From contig JAPJBO010000643.1 in assembly GCA_030068145.1 (NCBI GenBank), positions 2,501 to 66,500 of the forward strand: 64,000 bases of DNA, in the 5' to 3' direction. This DNA comes from Diplonema papillatum. Taxonomy: Eukaryota; Euglenozoa; Diplonemea; Diplonemida; Diplonemidae. Position numbers and translations under genes: made by a program. Shown here one piece after another: positions 52,193-63,028 of this stretch (position 1 is the stretch's first letter; every line of letters begins with the position of its first letter). The notes below the pieces were generated by a model. It made no database searches. It saw nothing but the letters and a program-made list of their open reading frames with translations, and was not told the DNA's origin.

Positions 52193-52542
52193 CTGGTACT
52201 TCAACCACCGGTGCTGCACACGGCATGTCTACTATGCTCTGCAGAGTTTACTTCGCAGATTGCCACTGTCGCCTGAGCTTTTTAACTGATTGCTCAGACA
52301 CGGTTGTAGGGGCCTTCTCCCTTCGCCTGTGCTCTTATAGCACGGGGTGTGACGAGCTACGAACAGCCGCCTGACAAACCAGACTCACACCGCAGTCCTG
52401 TCTGCAGACACTCAGGTTCCGCGCTGATAAAAAAATGATGGTCCGCCTTATGTGCCCGTGGCTTATAGGACCGAAATACGGCGCAGACGGGACCAGTGCG
52501 GTGTTGAGCACATACCCATTCCAAGCACGTTCTTGCAATCCC
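52193..52542 (+). mobile_element. SINE-like repeat S1, fullest copy
   Basis: Lies just behind the ceramide synthase stop. From GGTACTTCAACCACCGG to GTTCTTGCAATC, about 350 bp. Bordered by CCCATACTTCCCCCTCCCCC (52173-52192) and CCCGTGCTTCCCCCTCCCCC (52543-52562), 18 of 20 matching, again a long target duplication. Confidence 0.7.
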
Positions 52543-52564
52543 CCCGTGCTTCCCCCTCCCCCTC

Positions 52565-52990
52565 CTAGTGAAAGATTTTTCCAATTTTTCGTTTGCCGCA
52601 GCTATCTCGTAAAATCACGGCAGTGAGGCCTCGCTACCCGATGCTTGAAACAGGGGGGATGGCGCATGTGTGTTTTGTACACCAACAGGTCCATCCCTCG
52701 CACGCCAGGTTGGCCTTTCGGGGGGTAAGTTCGTCCAGTACTTCTTTGACTTCGTTTGCGAAGCTCTTGATCCACTCCCGCAGTGCAATGAGGAGTTAAA
52801 CTTTACCTTGGCAGTAGCTGATAGAGCTCGGTTGTTGGATTCCTTGCAAACGCTCGGATCGTGGGGCTTTGTCCTCCACTCACGACCCCTGTTTCTTCGC
52901 ACTCGTGGGTGCGTTCGTGGGCCAGGGTCCCACCTACTATTCGTAGTGGCCGTATCTGCGAAGAAAGGGTCTGCAGGAGAATGCGTTTGT
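52565..52990. other. No gene recognised
   Basis: Unique-looking sequence with no convincing frame or repeat. Confidence 0.4.
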
Positions 52991-52994
52991 CGTT

Positions 52995-53295
52995 TTGTTT
53001 TTTGCATAAGCGCCAGCTTGAAAGGAAATGCTCGACGATGCTGCCCGACAAGGAACAGAAGGGATCCCAAGTGCTGTAACTACCGAACCACGTGGAACGG
53101 ACGTGAGGTCATGCGGGTCTACCCCTACACGACAAATCACACAAACACAACAGGTCAAAAGTCCTGAGTGAGAAAGCAACACACGGTGGTGTAAGCGAAG
53201 CACAGATCAGATTGTGTTTGTATTGTATTTGCCCCTTACCTCTATGTTTCCTCCCTTCCATTCGGAGTCGAAGCAGCTACGTCGAGTATTTTAGC
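52995..53295 (+). repeat. Solo terminal repeat, YR retroelement family 2
   Basis: Complete solo copy: TTTGCATAAGCGCCAGC to ACGTCGAGTATTTT, with both the A-like and B-like halves in the order A-B. Fossil remnant. Confidence 0.65.
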
Positions 53296-53546
53296 TACGG
53301 TCCCCGGTACGTCTCTGGTGTGCAGCAGCGCGCACATCGGAAATCAAGCGTTGCGTCGAATCAGCACCCCCTGCTTCAAGTTCGCCAATCATCAGGCTCT
53401 CCATGTTCCTATCAGTCTATTTGCCGCCACTCATCGCGTTCTGGACGGCAAACATGCAAGAAACACACGCTGCGGTGGCGGCAGCGCGCCCTTTTATCCC
53501 AGAGATCGGCCCGAGCGGCAACCTCATTTTAGTTCCGCAATAGACT

Positions 53547-53872
53547 CAGGGCATTAGCTTTGGTCTCCGGTCCATTTTCCAAATTTGGACCGCTAACGGC
53601 TTTTTGTGTTTCCACTGTTTTTCAGCGGTTTCTGCACTTAGGGGGCTCACCTGCCAGTGTTGCATGTGTCCTCCTCTCTGGCCTCAATACAGCGCGACGC
53701 GATGTATCTTCACGACAAGGCTGGGCCCTGAGAGGCCCTCAGAATGCACATTGGCCACTCCGCCGGGGCTTGGTGGTGGTGGAGGTCCCATTTTTTATTT
53801 CTTTTTTTTTCTCGGCGGCCTTCCCAAATTTGGACTGCCAGTCCAAATGTGAAGATAGAAGCTAATCCCCTG
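53547..53872 (-). mobile_element. MITE-B copy 2 (hAT-like)
   Basis: 326 bp, CAGGGCATTAGCTT / AAGCTAATCCCCTG ends. Flanked by AATAGACT (53539-53546) and ATTAGACT (53873-53880), an 8-bp duplication with one mismatch. Internally similar to 41261-41519 in reverse. Confidence 0.85.
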
Positions 53873-53948
53873 ATTAGACTTGCAACACCGGTCTGGCTGC
53901 CTTCACGGCGGCGTACACGGCGAAGTCCATCTTGTCCATATTGGATTC

Positions 53949-54092
53949 AAGCTGGAGGTAAAGCTGGAGTTAAAAAAGCGTGAGCCACACCCGCTTTTCG
54001 GGTGTGGATTTCCACGAGTTTTGATTGTGGCACACCCGCTTTTTGATGTGACTCGTGCACACCCTCTTCAACTCCAGCTTTGAGGCTGGACC
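53949..54092. mobile_element. MITE-D copy 2 (fold-back)
   Basis: AAGCTGGAGTTAAAA against CAACTCCAGCTTTGAGG, with an inner CCACACCCGCTTTTCGGGTG repeat as in the copy at 8415-8902. No insertion in the middle. Confidence 0.65.
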
Positions 54093-54419
54093 TCACCGTG
54101 TATTTAGACGAAACAAGGGCCGTGCCTGCTGTGTGTGTCGAGACCATTTGTAAGCGAACGTTTGAGCCTGTTCCCTGGAACTGCATTAGATTGCCGCTGC
54201 TTGCTGTCTGCCACAGTGATGCAGGTTGTCGCCACACACAGATTCTTTGCGTTCGAGTCCAAGCTGTCACAGAAAGGGAGGGGGGGTAGAATGCAGGCCA
54301 TCGCTACAGATATTCTGCATTCTAACCTCAAACCATCACAGTTTATCACAGGGGTGGACCGGCTCACGTTGCCTCGCGTCCAGTCATGATATGTGTTGTG
54401 AGGAAAGGGGTTCATCCAG
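54093..54419. other. No gene recognised
   Basis: Unique-looking sequence. A pair of related GAATGCAGGCCATCGCTACA / ATGCAGGCCATCGCTACAAG motifs occurs here (54289) and at 55380. Confidence 0.4.
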
Positions 54420-55130
54420 TCATTCCTCTGGTCATGCACGGATTTCGTCATAGGTTTCGTCAGTCTGGTCATACACCTCGCCACGGTTCTAGTCGACAGC
54501 TAGCCATGAGTCATCTAGTCATGGATCTTGTCATGAGCCAGGATTCGTCAGTCTGGTCATACACCTCGCCACGGTTCTTGTCGACAGCTAGCCATGAGTC
54601 ATCTAGTCATGGATCTTGTCATGAACCAGGATTCGTCAGTCTGGTCATACATCTCGCCACGGTTCTAGTCAGCAGCTAGCCATGAGTCATCCAGTCATGG
54701 ATCTTGTCATAGAACCAGGATTCGTCAGTCTGGTCATACACCTCGCTACGGTTCTAGTCGACAGCTAGCCATGAGTCATCTAGTCATGGATCTTGTCATG
54801 AACCAGGATTCGTCAGTCTGGTCATACATCTCGCCACGGTTCTAGTCAGCAGCTAGCCATGAGTCATCCAGTCATGGATCTTGTCATGAACCAGGATTCG
54901 TCAGTCTGGTCATACACCTCGCTACGGTTCTAGTCAGCAGCTAGCCATGAGTCATCCAGTCATGGATCTTGTCATAGAACCAGGATTCGTCAGTCTGGTC
55001 ATACATCTCGCCACGGATCCAGTCGTCACCTAGTCGTGAGTCATCTAGTCATGAACCAAGTCACGGATCAAGACATGGGCATCATCACGGGTCATCCCGT
55101 CATGAATCTAGTAGTCATGAAGTAGTACGT
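54420..55130 (+). repeat. 88-bp satellite, about eight units
   Basis: Unit: AGGATTCGTCAGTCTGGTCA + TACACCTCGCCACGGTTCTA + GTCGACAGCTAGCCATGAGT + CATCTAGTCATGGATCTTGT + CATGAACC. GTCAT occurs many times per unit, suggesting growth from a shorter motif. Units decay at both edges. Confidence 0.9.
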
Positions 55131-55242
55131 GGGTCAAGTCACGTCGCGGTGCCGACACCATTCCTCAAGACACCTTCGAATCCTGTCTGAGCCGATCCAC
55201 CCATATCCCCTGGAACTGCACTGAACTGTCTATCACAGTCTG

Positions 55243-55618
55243 TCAGCAGTCCATTGCAGCCCCACATGCTACTGCAAGGAAGGGTCGCAAAGCGACCGCG
55301 CGAAGACGATGATTCGAATGAGTGCAAACGCCAGAAGCACGACACGGTACGATCGAAGAGGTTGTCATCCAGTGGCTAATGCAGGCCATCGCTACAAGTA
55401 TTCTGCAGGTGTACAGTACAAAGAGAAGTACGCTGAGGGGTGAGCCTTGGAGAACGCCTCGCCCCATGCCTACCGGCGGGGTAAACCCGTCGTAGTGGAC
55501 TATCGTCACCTCCGGGCGCTCGATTACCCTTGCTACTGTCTTCGCCCATTCGGGCCAAGCAGCCTCTCCACCGTCTGTATCAGCCTTCCGTGCGGTATCG
55601 AGTCGAAGGCATTCTGAC
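55243..55618 (-). pseudogene. LINE (non-LTR) reverse transcriptase fragment
   Basis: On the minus strand, two RT blocks lie in order but in different frames. AFDSIPHGRLIQTVERL (about 55555-55612) holds the first catalytic aspartate of motif A, and GRGVLQGSPLSVLLFVLYT (about 55425-55485) is the G-x-x-QGSPLSPLLF block. A frameshift near 55540 separates them, and neither the YxDD box nor the endonuclease is found. A dead, truncated LINE piece; clade not determined. Confidence 0.8.
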
Positions 55619-55619
55619 C

Positions 55620-56334
55620 TCAACTATCGCAGGCTAGCACAGTCCATCGTCAGTCTTTCTACATGCACAGGCTCAAGATCCTGTGTGTCCAACGCGCGGC
55701 AAGCACCAGCGAGTGCAGCTACCCGCGGAGTACGTCTGCTTTTCCACCGTGGCTGGCTGTCCCCGTTTCTCCGCCGTTTCTTTTCACTGTTCAACAAAAA
55801 AAAAAAAGTGTCTCTCACCCTTATTTCACCGGCACCCTCGATTACGCAAAACGTGGCGGGAACCAATGGCAAACAGGAGGGCCCGGCATTGCGTGGAAAT
55901 GAACTCCAGAATCACCTCCCACAAGGCAATTCCCTTAGGAAAAAACAGTAGAAACTCAGGCGGGGCGTCACCAGAAATCCAAAACTCGAAACCTACCACT
56001 CAGGTGCCCAGAAAATGCTCTGAAAGGGCGGGAAAAGTGGTCGGACGCTCGTTTAGGCCAAAATAATGGCTGCAGAATGCGAATACAAGGCCATTGGAGC
56101 TGCCAACCTCCTCGCGGTGGTCCCCGTCCACGTGTGCAAGCACGGCTAATGGCAACACGTGCACAGTGCGCTGCTCAGGGTAGTTGAAGGCCTGTCAGTA
56201 GTCCCGAGGGACAATAGTACTAATGCAATCCCTTACTAAACTCGTGGATGTGTGTTCCGAAAAGTGGCACGCATTTTAGTTAGCGGCGGAGATGCAAAGG
56301 TGTTCGCTGAGGTGCAATGTTGTCCGTGGGTCTT
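55620..56334. other. No gene recognised
   Basis: Poly-A run at 55796-55808; short open frames only. Confidence 0.4.
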
Positions 56335-56870
56335 GAGCCTGAACGCATGTAGGTGACGCACAGGCAGGTGACACAACGCAATCTACGCAGAAACGAAACG
56401 TCACAATGTGGGTAGCTGTAGAACTTCCTGACGATGTGCAGCTTCTTAGAAAGCCCCAGGCACCGTGTATTCAAGGGAATAGAGAACATGGCTGCATGGG
56501 AAAGCACTTGCTAGTCGTGTGCAACGGAAGCACAGGTCTTGGACACGACAGAGACCGGATGCATCACCCACGCGGGAAAGCTCTCAGCGTTGTAGTGCAG
56601 GATGGGCAACGGAGGCGCAGGTAGGTGACACACTGCAATCTACGCAGAAACGAAACGTCACAATGTGAGTAGCTGTAGAACTTCCTGACGATGTGCAGCT
56701 TCTTAGAAAGTCCCAGGCTACTTCACCGTGTATTCAAGGGAATGGAGAACATGACTGCATGGGAAAGCACTTGCTAGTCGTGTGCAACGGAAGCACAGGT
56801 CTTGGACATGACAGAGACCGGATGCATTACCCACGCGGGAAAGCACTCAGCGTTGTAGTGCAGGATGGGC
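56335..56870 (+). repeat. Tandem pair of about 275 bp
   Basis: 56355-56620 and 56625-56870 share CGCAATCTACGCAGAAACGA, AACTTCCTGACGATGTGCAG and AAGCACTTGCTAGTCGTGTG with few differences. Confidence 0.85.
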
Positions 56871-56944
56871 ACAATACGAACGTTGGTGCCCGGAAAGCAT
56901 TTGTCGCAGAAAGTAAAGTAGCCGCGCACTATACATAGCGGACA

Positions 56945-57480
56945 GCAGCAGCGGTGTGAGTACTCACGGCACGGTGCTACGTATCTACTCGTGGTGCAGT
57001 ACCACGGGACACCATTTATGCAGTGCATCAACAGCAGCAGCGGTGCATGCAGTGATAGCATCCTCAGCAAGTGGAGTGCATCTACTAGTCTGCAGTGGTG
57101 CGAGTACTCACGGCACGGTGCTACGTATCTACTCGTGGTGCAGTACCACGGGACACCATCTATGCAGTGCATCAACAGCAGCAGCGGTGCATGCAGTGAT
57201 AGCATCCTCAGCAAGTGGAGTGCATCTACTAGTCTGCAGTGGTGTGAGTACTCACGGCACGGTGCTACGTATCTACTCGTGGTGCAGTACCACGGGACAC
57301 CATCTATGCAGTGCATCAACAGCAGCGGTGCATGCAGCGATAGCATCCTCAGCAAGTGGAGTGCATCTACTATGCAGTGCATCAACAGCAGCGGTGCATG
57401 CAGCGATAGCATCCTCAGCAAGTGGAGTGCATCTACTCGTCAGCAGCGGTGTGAGTACTCACCACGCGGTGCATCAGCAG
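56945..57480 (+). repeat. Tandem repeat, about 145-bp unit
   Basis: Three full and two shortened units: AGTACTCACGGCACGGTGCT, GTGCAGTACCACGGGACACC, ATGCAGTGCATCAACAGCAG and ATAGCATCCTCAGCAAGTGG. Later units are shortened. Confidence 0.9.
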
Positions 57481-58567
57481 TGGCAGCACGGTGCAGTGGA
57501 CCTTACGTGGCAGCAGCACGTATCTGTATCTACAGCACCACACGCAGTACTAGCAGTACCAGCAGCACTGTATCCTGCAGCATCGTAGTTTGAAGACGCA
57601 TGATGCGAAGTAAGCGCTTTGTAGGCAGAGTGCACGGTCTTTGGTCGTAGTACCCTTTCGCACCGTGCAATGTGCAAAGCTGTCTTAAGGTGGACGATGC
57701 CAGTTGTATCGTCGTATCTTTGCAGGTTAGGGCGATTGGTGGGGCATAGTTTTCATCGTTAGATTTCATTCGTAGTCGTTTGGAAAGGGATGCATATCTA
57801 TCGACCGCTCGCTAAAACACTCGATCTAATCATTATTCATTGCACAAAACACGACGAATGAACCACTGCGCAGGGAAGAAAGAGTATTCGAGGAATCACT
57901 CCACACACTACCCGCTAGCACACACACACCCACACACATACACATCTCCAGAAAGCAGAAGTGAAGGCTAAAAAAAAAAAAAAAAACCAAAAAACAGTCT
58001 GGAAAGTAAAACTGGAGCACAAAGAAGCAAGAGCCGGCCTCTACGGGAGGGAAACAGACGAACTAAGTTAACAACCCTCCCTCCACCAGCTCTTCGGTTC
58101 CCGTCTCCCCTATAGTTTTTTTTTTCTTTTCGTCTTTCATAACGAACAGCAAAGTAAGACAAATAAGTAAACCGCTGGCATCGACCACAACACACAGCAA
58201 CAACACCAAAACGCATTTCTTTTCTTTGACGCAAGAGCTTTGAAAGGGTGTGGGGGAAACCTTCCAGTCTATCTCCAGTCTCCGCCCCCCCCCCCCCCCC
58301 CCCCCTTTTGCCGCGAAAGTCAACGCGAAAAGAAGAATAAGAATCAACGCAACAACAAAAGAAAAAAAGTCTTCAACTCTCCGGCCAGTACTCCGAGGGT
58401 TGTGTGCGTAAAAGCATTTTTTGTTCCACCCCGGGAGACTAAAAAAAAAGCAAGTATAAAAAGGAAAAAAAAAAGAAGACGAGAAACAGTCTGCAAAAAG
58501 AAAAAAAAGGTCCACTCGGACAACCGAACAGCGCTCATCGCCGTCAACACAAAAAGAAAAAAAAAAA
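57481..58567. other. No gene; probable 5' flank of the next gene
   Basis: Poly-A/T and AC-rich runs, poly-C of ~20 at 58288-58306, then a strongly A-rich leader (58440-58567) up to the start codon. Confidence 0.45.
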
Positions 58568-59287
58568 ATGGTGTCCGTGACCATGAACAAGTTCCTCTCC
58601 GGGGTGTTCGATGACACTAGCGGCGGTCAGCTGTTCAGTCCCGCGTCTTCACCGAGTGCTCCGTCGTCGGGCATCCCTTTTCCGGAGGGCCCCGGGGGAG
58701 ACCTGCGATGCCACAGCAATCCGCCCCACACGGGGGGGTTGGACCTGCTGCCGAGTCCAGTTGTGCAGGCGCGGCCCCGCAGCAGCACGCTGCTGACGCT
58801 GCGGCGGTTTGTGAGCAGGGTATTCGACGACACGGACGAGCCCAGCACGCCGCTGGCCCAAACCAACGGTACGACCGATTCCGGGACCACCGAACCTCAA
58901 CCAGACTGCGAGGAAGAGAGCCAAGCGCCGGCGGAGGAAGAATCGGTCACCCTCCAGGCTCCCCTCCGGTCCGCCACGATGCCGCCGAAGCAGTTGAACG
59001 TCGCCGGGCGGAGCCTCTCGCTGATGGACGACGATGGCAGGCCGCGGAGCCGGTCGACGATGACGAGCATGACCGAGGAAGGACTCAAGGCCATGAACCA
59101 GTGGGCTGGCGACCTCTTCGGGGAGTCCCCCGGGATGACGTGCAGCACCATCGGAAGCTGCAACAGCAGCTTTTCGGGGAGCCCGCACGAGGTCATGGAG
59201 CTCCGGCGCACGGTGTCCGACGCCCTCGCCGTCGTCAAAGCCGCCCGACTGGCCAAAAAGAAGCGCCAGCAAGCCATCATCGAGTGA
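58568..59287 (+). CDS. Unrecognised 239-residue acidic/serine-rich protein
   Basis: Starts at the ATG after a long A-rich leader; a second in-frame ATG lies five codons on (MVSVTMNKF). It contains a duplicated motif, KFLSGVFDDT near residue 9 and RFVSRVFDDT near residue 80. The middle is acidic and Ser/Pro/Thr-rich, and the rest may hold short helices (TEEGLKAMNQWAGDLFGE, SDALAVVKAARLAKKKRQQA). Mostly disordered by composition. No enzyme domain, signal peptide or membrane segment; no family recognised. GC-rich codon use agrees with host genes, and no intron is needed. Confidence 0.65.
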   Translation: MVSVTMNKFLSGVFDDTSGGQLFSPASSPSAPSSGIPFPEGPGGDLRCHSNPPHTGGLDLLPSPVVQARPRSSTLLTLRRFVSRVFDDTDEPSTPLAQTNGTTDSGTTEPQPDCEEESQAPAEEESVTLQAPLRSATMPPKQLNVAGRSLSLMDDDGRPRSRSTMTSMTEEGLKAMNQWAGDLFGESPGMTCSTIGSCNSSFSGSPHEVMELRRTVSDALAVVKAARLAKKKRQQAIIE

Positions 59288-59584
59288 TGGAAGCCTCAAC
59301 CCACGAGCAGGTTGGTGCGAGCCCAGATTTTGAAAAATAAAAAAACAGCTGTCGCAAGACACCAAACTGATCGTCCTTCGGGATCGACGGTAACACAAAA
59401 AGTGCACTCTAAAAAAAAATATTCTGAGACGATGCCAAAAGGGGAGGGGAGGGATTTGGGCAGAAAAAAAATTCTTCGACCATCTGTTTTTTGAGAAAAA
59501 AAAAAAGAGCGCCGGGAGGAATAGAGCAAACACACCTAAAACCCCCCTGGGGGAGAGGATCACCGAAAAAGAAAGAAGAACGAA

Positions 59585-59631
<47 letters not shown>

Positions 59632-60260
59632 AGGACCCTTCAAACCCCCCGCAACAAACGCTAAAAAAATACACATTTATTTTGGGAACCCCACCGATCA
59701 CCACAAGCACGTACTAAGCTGAACTCCACAAGCATACAAAAGGTCGAAAGACACCAATCTGTACGTCCATTCGGGATCGTCGGAAACACAAATAGTCGCG
59801 CTGCCGTTTTCTCGTGCGGTGTCACCTGAAGGGGCACCCCACACAACTCGCCCCGTCACCGGGCAGAAGAAGAGAAGCACTCCCGCAACGAAGACCGAAA
59901 GGAGCAGATAGTTCCCACCCACCTAACCCGCACTTTACCCCCTTTGGGGCTGGTTTGGGTGAGCCTTCGCGGCTGGCTTTTTGCATGTTCTGGCTTGGTG
60001 TCCGAAGTCGAGGCAATTCTTGACTTGTACTGACGTTTTTCCCCCGCACGAAGCCAGTCGGGTTTGGCTGTTCGCGTTTTGCGGACGCGGAGGTGGTTGT
60101 GTGCTGTCGCTCTTGAAAGTGGATAGCTGACCGAGCACACGGGAACTACCCCTGCAGCTCGCTCGTCCTACAGTGCATTCCGACGGGTCCGTCGAAATGC
60201 ATTGTATGTCCCATACAGCAGCATAGAGAAAGAAGAAAGAGAAGAAAAAAAAAAAAAAGA
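59288..60260. repeat. No gene; (TA)n microsatellite
   Basis: (TA) about 19 repeats at 59588-59625. CAAACTGATCGTCCTTCGGGATCG (59361) is echoed by CCAATCTGTACGTCCATTCG at about 59755, a weak duplicate. Poly-A runs. No coding signal. Confidence 0.55.
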
Positions 60261-60274
60261 AAAAAAAAGAAGAA

Positions 60275-60543
60275 AACGCCGCTCCTGGTCCAGGAACGTG
60301 ACGGCCAACCACAGCTTGCCAAGCTTGAGTCGGAGGCAACTCAGTGTCACAACCCCGTCCGCTCTGCCCTGCGGCTGACCGTCCCGACGAGCTTGTGTTC
60401 AGCGCGAGCGCCAAGCCCCAAGGTGCGCCAAGCCTTGATGCTTTAGTTTGGGAAATCGGTAGCCACTTGACCCGTAGGCCCGTGGCTCTGCAGTACCGCC
60501 GAACACGTGAAGCTTGGCTCCCGTGTAGCAGGCTTTCCCTGGT
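60275..60543 (+). mobile_element. SINE-like repeat S2, copy 2
   Basis: CGCCGCTCCTGGTCCAGGAA to CAGGCTTTCCCTGG, about 95% like 20913-21172 by eye. Flanked by CAGCAGCATAGA at about 60219-60230 and 60547-60558. A purine-rich run of ~40 bp sits between the left duplication and the repeat body, as in copy 1. Confidence 0.7.
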
Positions 60544-60558
60544 ACCAGCAGCATAGAA

Positions 60559-61205
60559 AATAATAAAGCGCTCGCTAACGAAAGTCATTTGGAGGGGGGA
60601 GGGGCGATTTTTTTTCTTAATAGTACATCTGTACTGACGGGAACATTTCCGGAACAACGATTGCGCATGAAAGAGAAAACGAAGCCAGCGAAAAAGTGCT
60701 AGTACAGGAACCCTCCCCCCCAGAGAGGTTTATACCCTGTACACGCGAAGAACAAGAAACATTTGCCTTATCATTTTCACCACCTTTGGTCAGTTGATGC
60801 TGATCGTCCGTTGCTTCGTTTATCAGTGCAAGCCCCAACTCCGGAAATGTTCCTCTTTTTTCTCTCCCATTTTCACATTTCTTCAACAACCAAAAAATTA
60901 CGCACTTCTTTCTAAAACAACTGGCGTTCCAAGCTGGGGACTTCCACTCTGAAAAAGGATTTTCGAAACAGTTCATCCTAGGAGGTGGCTTACCTTGTGG
61001 AAGAGAAGGCCCCTGAGGCTGGACGCGCATGCACTGTCGTTCAACGCCGCAGAGCCCCGCTTCGGCAGTGCAGCAGCGAGGACACCGCACGCGTCCTTTC
61101 GGGTAGGGGAACACGAGCGAAAATATCCTGCCTAGCTCGTCAAAACAAGAAAAAGCGAAGAATGTGCTAACGATTCTCAAAAAAGAGGAAATTCAGGGAA
61201 AAAGG
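60559..61205. other. No gene recognised
   Basis: AT-rich, short open frames only. Confidence 0.4.
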
Positions 61206-61224
61206 AGGGGGGGGGGGGGGGGGG
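61206..61224. repeat. Poly-G tract
   Basis: About 19 G directly before the left inverted repeat of the following element; it blurs any target-site reading. Confidence 0.85.
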
Positions 61225-61226
61225 TA

Positions 61227-62927
61227 GGGGGGGTCAAACTGTGTCCCATTTGGACCATTTCTCGAAGTCAGCAGTTCACACGTTAAGGGAGGACCTCCGC
61301 CCCAGGGTATGGTAGTTAAGCGTCCGGAATTTGCGGTTTAACGCCCTCAGAAATCCGAAAAAGCTCGTCAATGAGCTCCAAAACGCAATCTTTAAAAAAC
61401 GTGCCAGTTTGGTGTCACCGTTCGTCAAGGAGACCCCCTCGTCGTGCCTTACGTGGCAGGGCCCCCCTTAAAATGCAAAATAGAGGCACTTTGAAACGCC
61501 CATAGGAGGGAACAGGAAGAAGAACGGGACCCGGTTTGCGCGGTTACTGTTGGGTGCTCCGTGCCAGTTCTCCAACATTGGCACGAAGGGAGCAGCTTTT
61601 AAATGCTGTTGCGAACGACGCCTTGGTCATTCCCGACTCTGACGCCCTTCCCAGCTCCAGCCCCTACAACGATCCCAGTTTTCTCGACGCGAAAACGCAC
61701 CGGTGTTGTGTGTGGCTACCATCTGCCTGATTTCTTCGTCGGCGTTGAGCCTCCTGAAGGGATTCGTCGAAGGAAAACCTACCGTAAGTAAGGTATGTGG
61801 ACAATGGCCGAAACCACCAATGACCAACGACCAAGGTACCCACCGATCCTCTTACCTCGTGTAACCACCACTCTTACGACACTCAGAGCACAAAGAATAT
61901 CTTCCCTTAACGACGAAGGTCACCCGGAGACTTTAAAACCCCGGAGTTTCAAGCGAACTTTCACTCTGAAAAGAAACAAAGAGCCGGCGAACTACCCTCT
62001 TCGCAAGAAAGCCCTCCTGAGGCCCGCCAAACCTAGCGCAGATTGGCATAATCAGGACTTGCCTGCCGCAATGGCTTCCAAGATCGCTGCATGGCTTCAC
62101 GCGGCGGAAAGCCTAGACACACAGGTAGGTGTGCTGCTGTGTACGTGCGCAAAGCTCACGCCCAGACGTTTGTCGCTTCAGTGACCCAGCTAGTGTAGTC
62201 AGTAGTCCGAATAAACGGGGCATCTTACCACCACTTCGGCAACCAACGACGTCGCAGAAGGATGCCACGGGACACTGTCATCTCTGAGCAGCCGTCTGCG
62301 GCTTAGCAATCCCTATCGGATTGCATCTTACTCAGCCTGCACACAACTCTGATACCGCTCGGAAGCTTTTCGACGACACCTTCCCGGCTGACGAAGACCT
62401 TGATGAGGCAGGAGTTTCCAAGACTCCCTTGAGCCAAGCCACGGAAGCTGCTTCGTCCGGCCCCCTTCGCGTCAGCAGACGAGCTCCAGCTCCCTCATCA
62501 GGGCATCCCAGTTGAAGATCGCCGGGGAATTGTGGTTACAGCCATCCAATCTCGCGGCTTTCCATTTCGCCCCCGGCAAAGAGAGCATGCAAGGAGTAAC
62601 GGTGCACAGACGACTGCTTGCTATCTTGTGTGACCCTGGTGACCAAAAATACGCGAGGTGTGCCCCGTGCCCCCTCCAAGAATGCGTATGTCTTCCCACG
62701 TGACAAACGGTGGCGTTTTGACAAACGGTGGCACCAAACGGGCACGTTTTTTTTACTTGTGCTCGAGCACAGCTTTTAAGCCCTGCGGAGACCATCCAGG
62801 TCTTTATTTCATGTTTTTTCCGGGGTTTGCCCTGGGGTATGTAGTCATGGGCTCGTGTACGCGCGTTTTTCGCCTTAGAAAAAAAATACCCCAATGGGAC
62901 GCTTTTTTGCCTTAGTTTGACCCCCCC
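61227..62927. mobile_element. Inverted-repeat element, 1.7 kb, possible TA target
   Basis: Perfect 14-bp inverted ends GGGGGGGTCAAACT / AGTTTGACCCCCCC, each bordered by TA (61225-61226, 62928-62929). Just inside, both ends carry GTCCCATT (offset by about ten bases). TA flanks suggest Tc1/mariner-type insertion. No transposase is seen; inside are part of R5 and an exon-like pair at 62071-62515. Confidence 0.6.
62071..62515 (+). pseudogene. Two-exon gene start, golgin-like N-terminus (tentative)
   Basis: ATG at 62071 (MASKIAAWLHAAESLDTQ) runs to CAG|GTAGGT at 62124/62125. An AG acceptor at 62334-62335 continues in frame with PAHNSDTARKLFDDTFPADE to a stop at 62513-62515, giving 77 residues. 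W-L-x-A-A-E-x-L near the start, followed by an acidic linker, resembles the opening of golgin-type coiled-coil proteins. It is too short to be a full protein and lies within the inverted-repeat element, so it may be a captured 5' gene fragment. The splice junctions are inferred from sequence only. Confidence 0.35.
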
Positions 62928-62947
62928 TAGGGCTAAGTTGGATGGAA

Positions 62948-63028
62948 ACGCCGTTTCTTTTAGTTTTTTCGAAATATGGAAACGGAAACGGAAACGGAAA
63001 CGGAAACGTTTCCGTTTCTCTTAAAAGA
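62948..63028. repeat. Hairpin with GGAAAC hexamer repeat
   Basis: CGTTTCTTTTA at 62953 pairs with TAAAAGAAACG at 63022. Between them lie five GGAAAC repeats followed by GTTTCCGTTTC. Confidence 0.75.
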
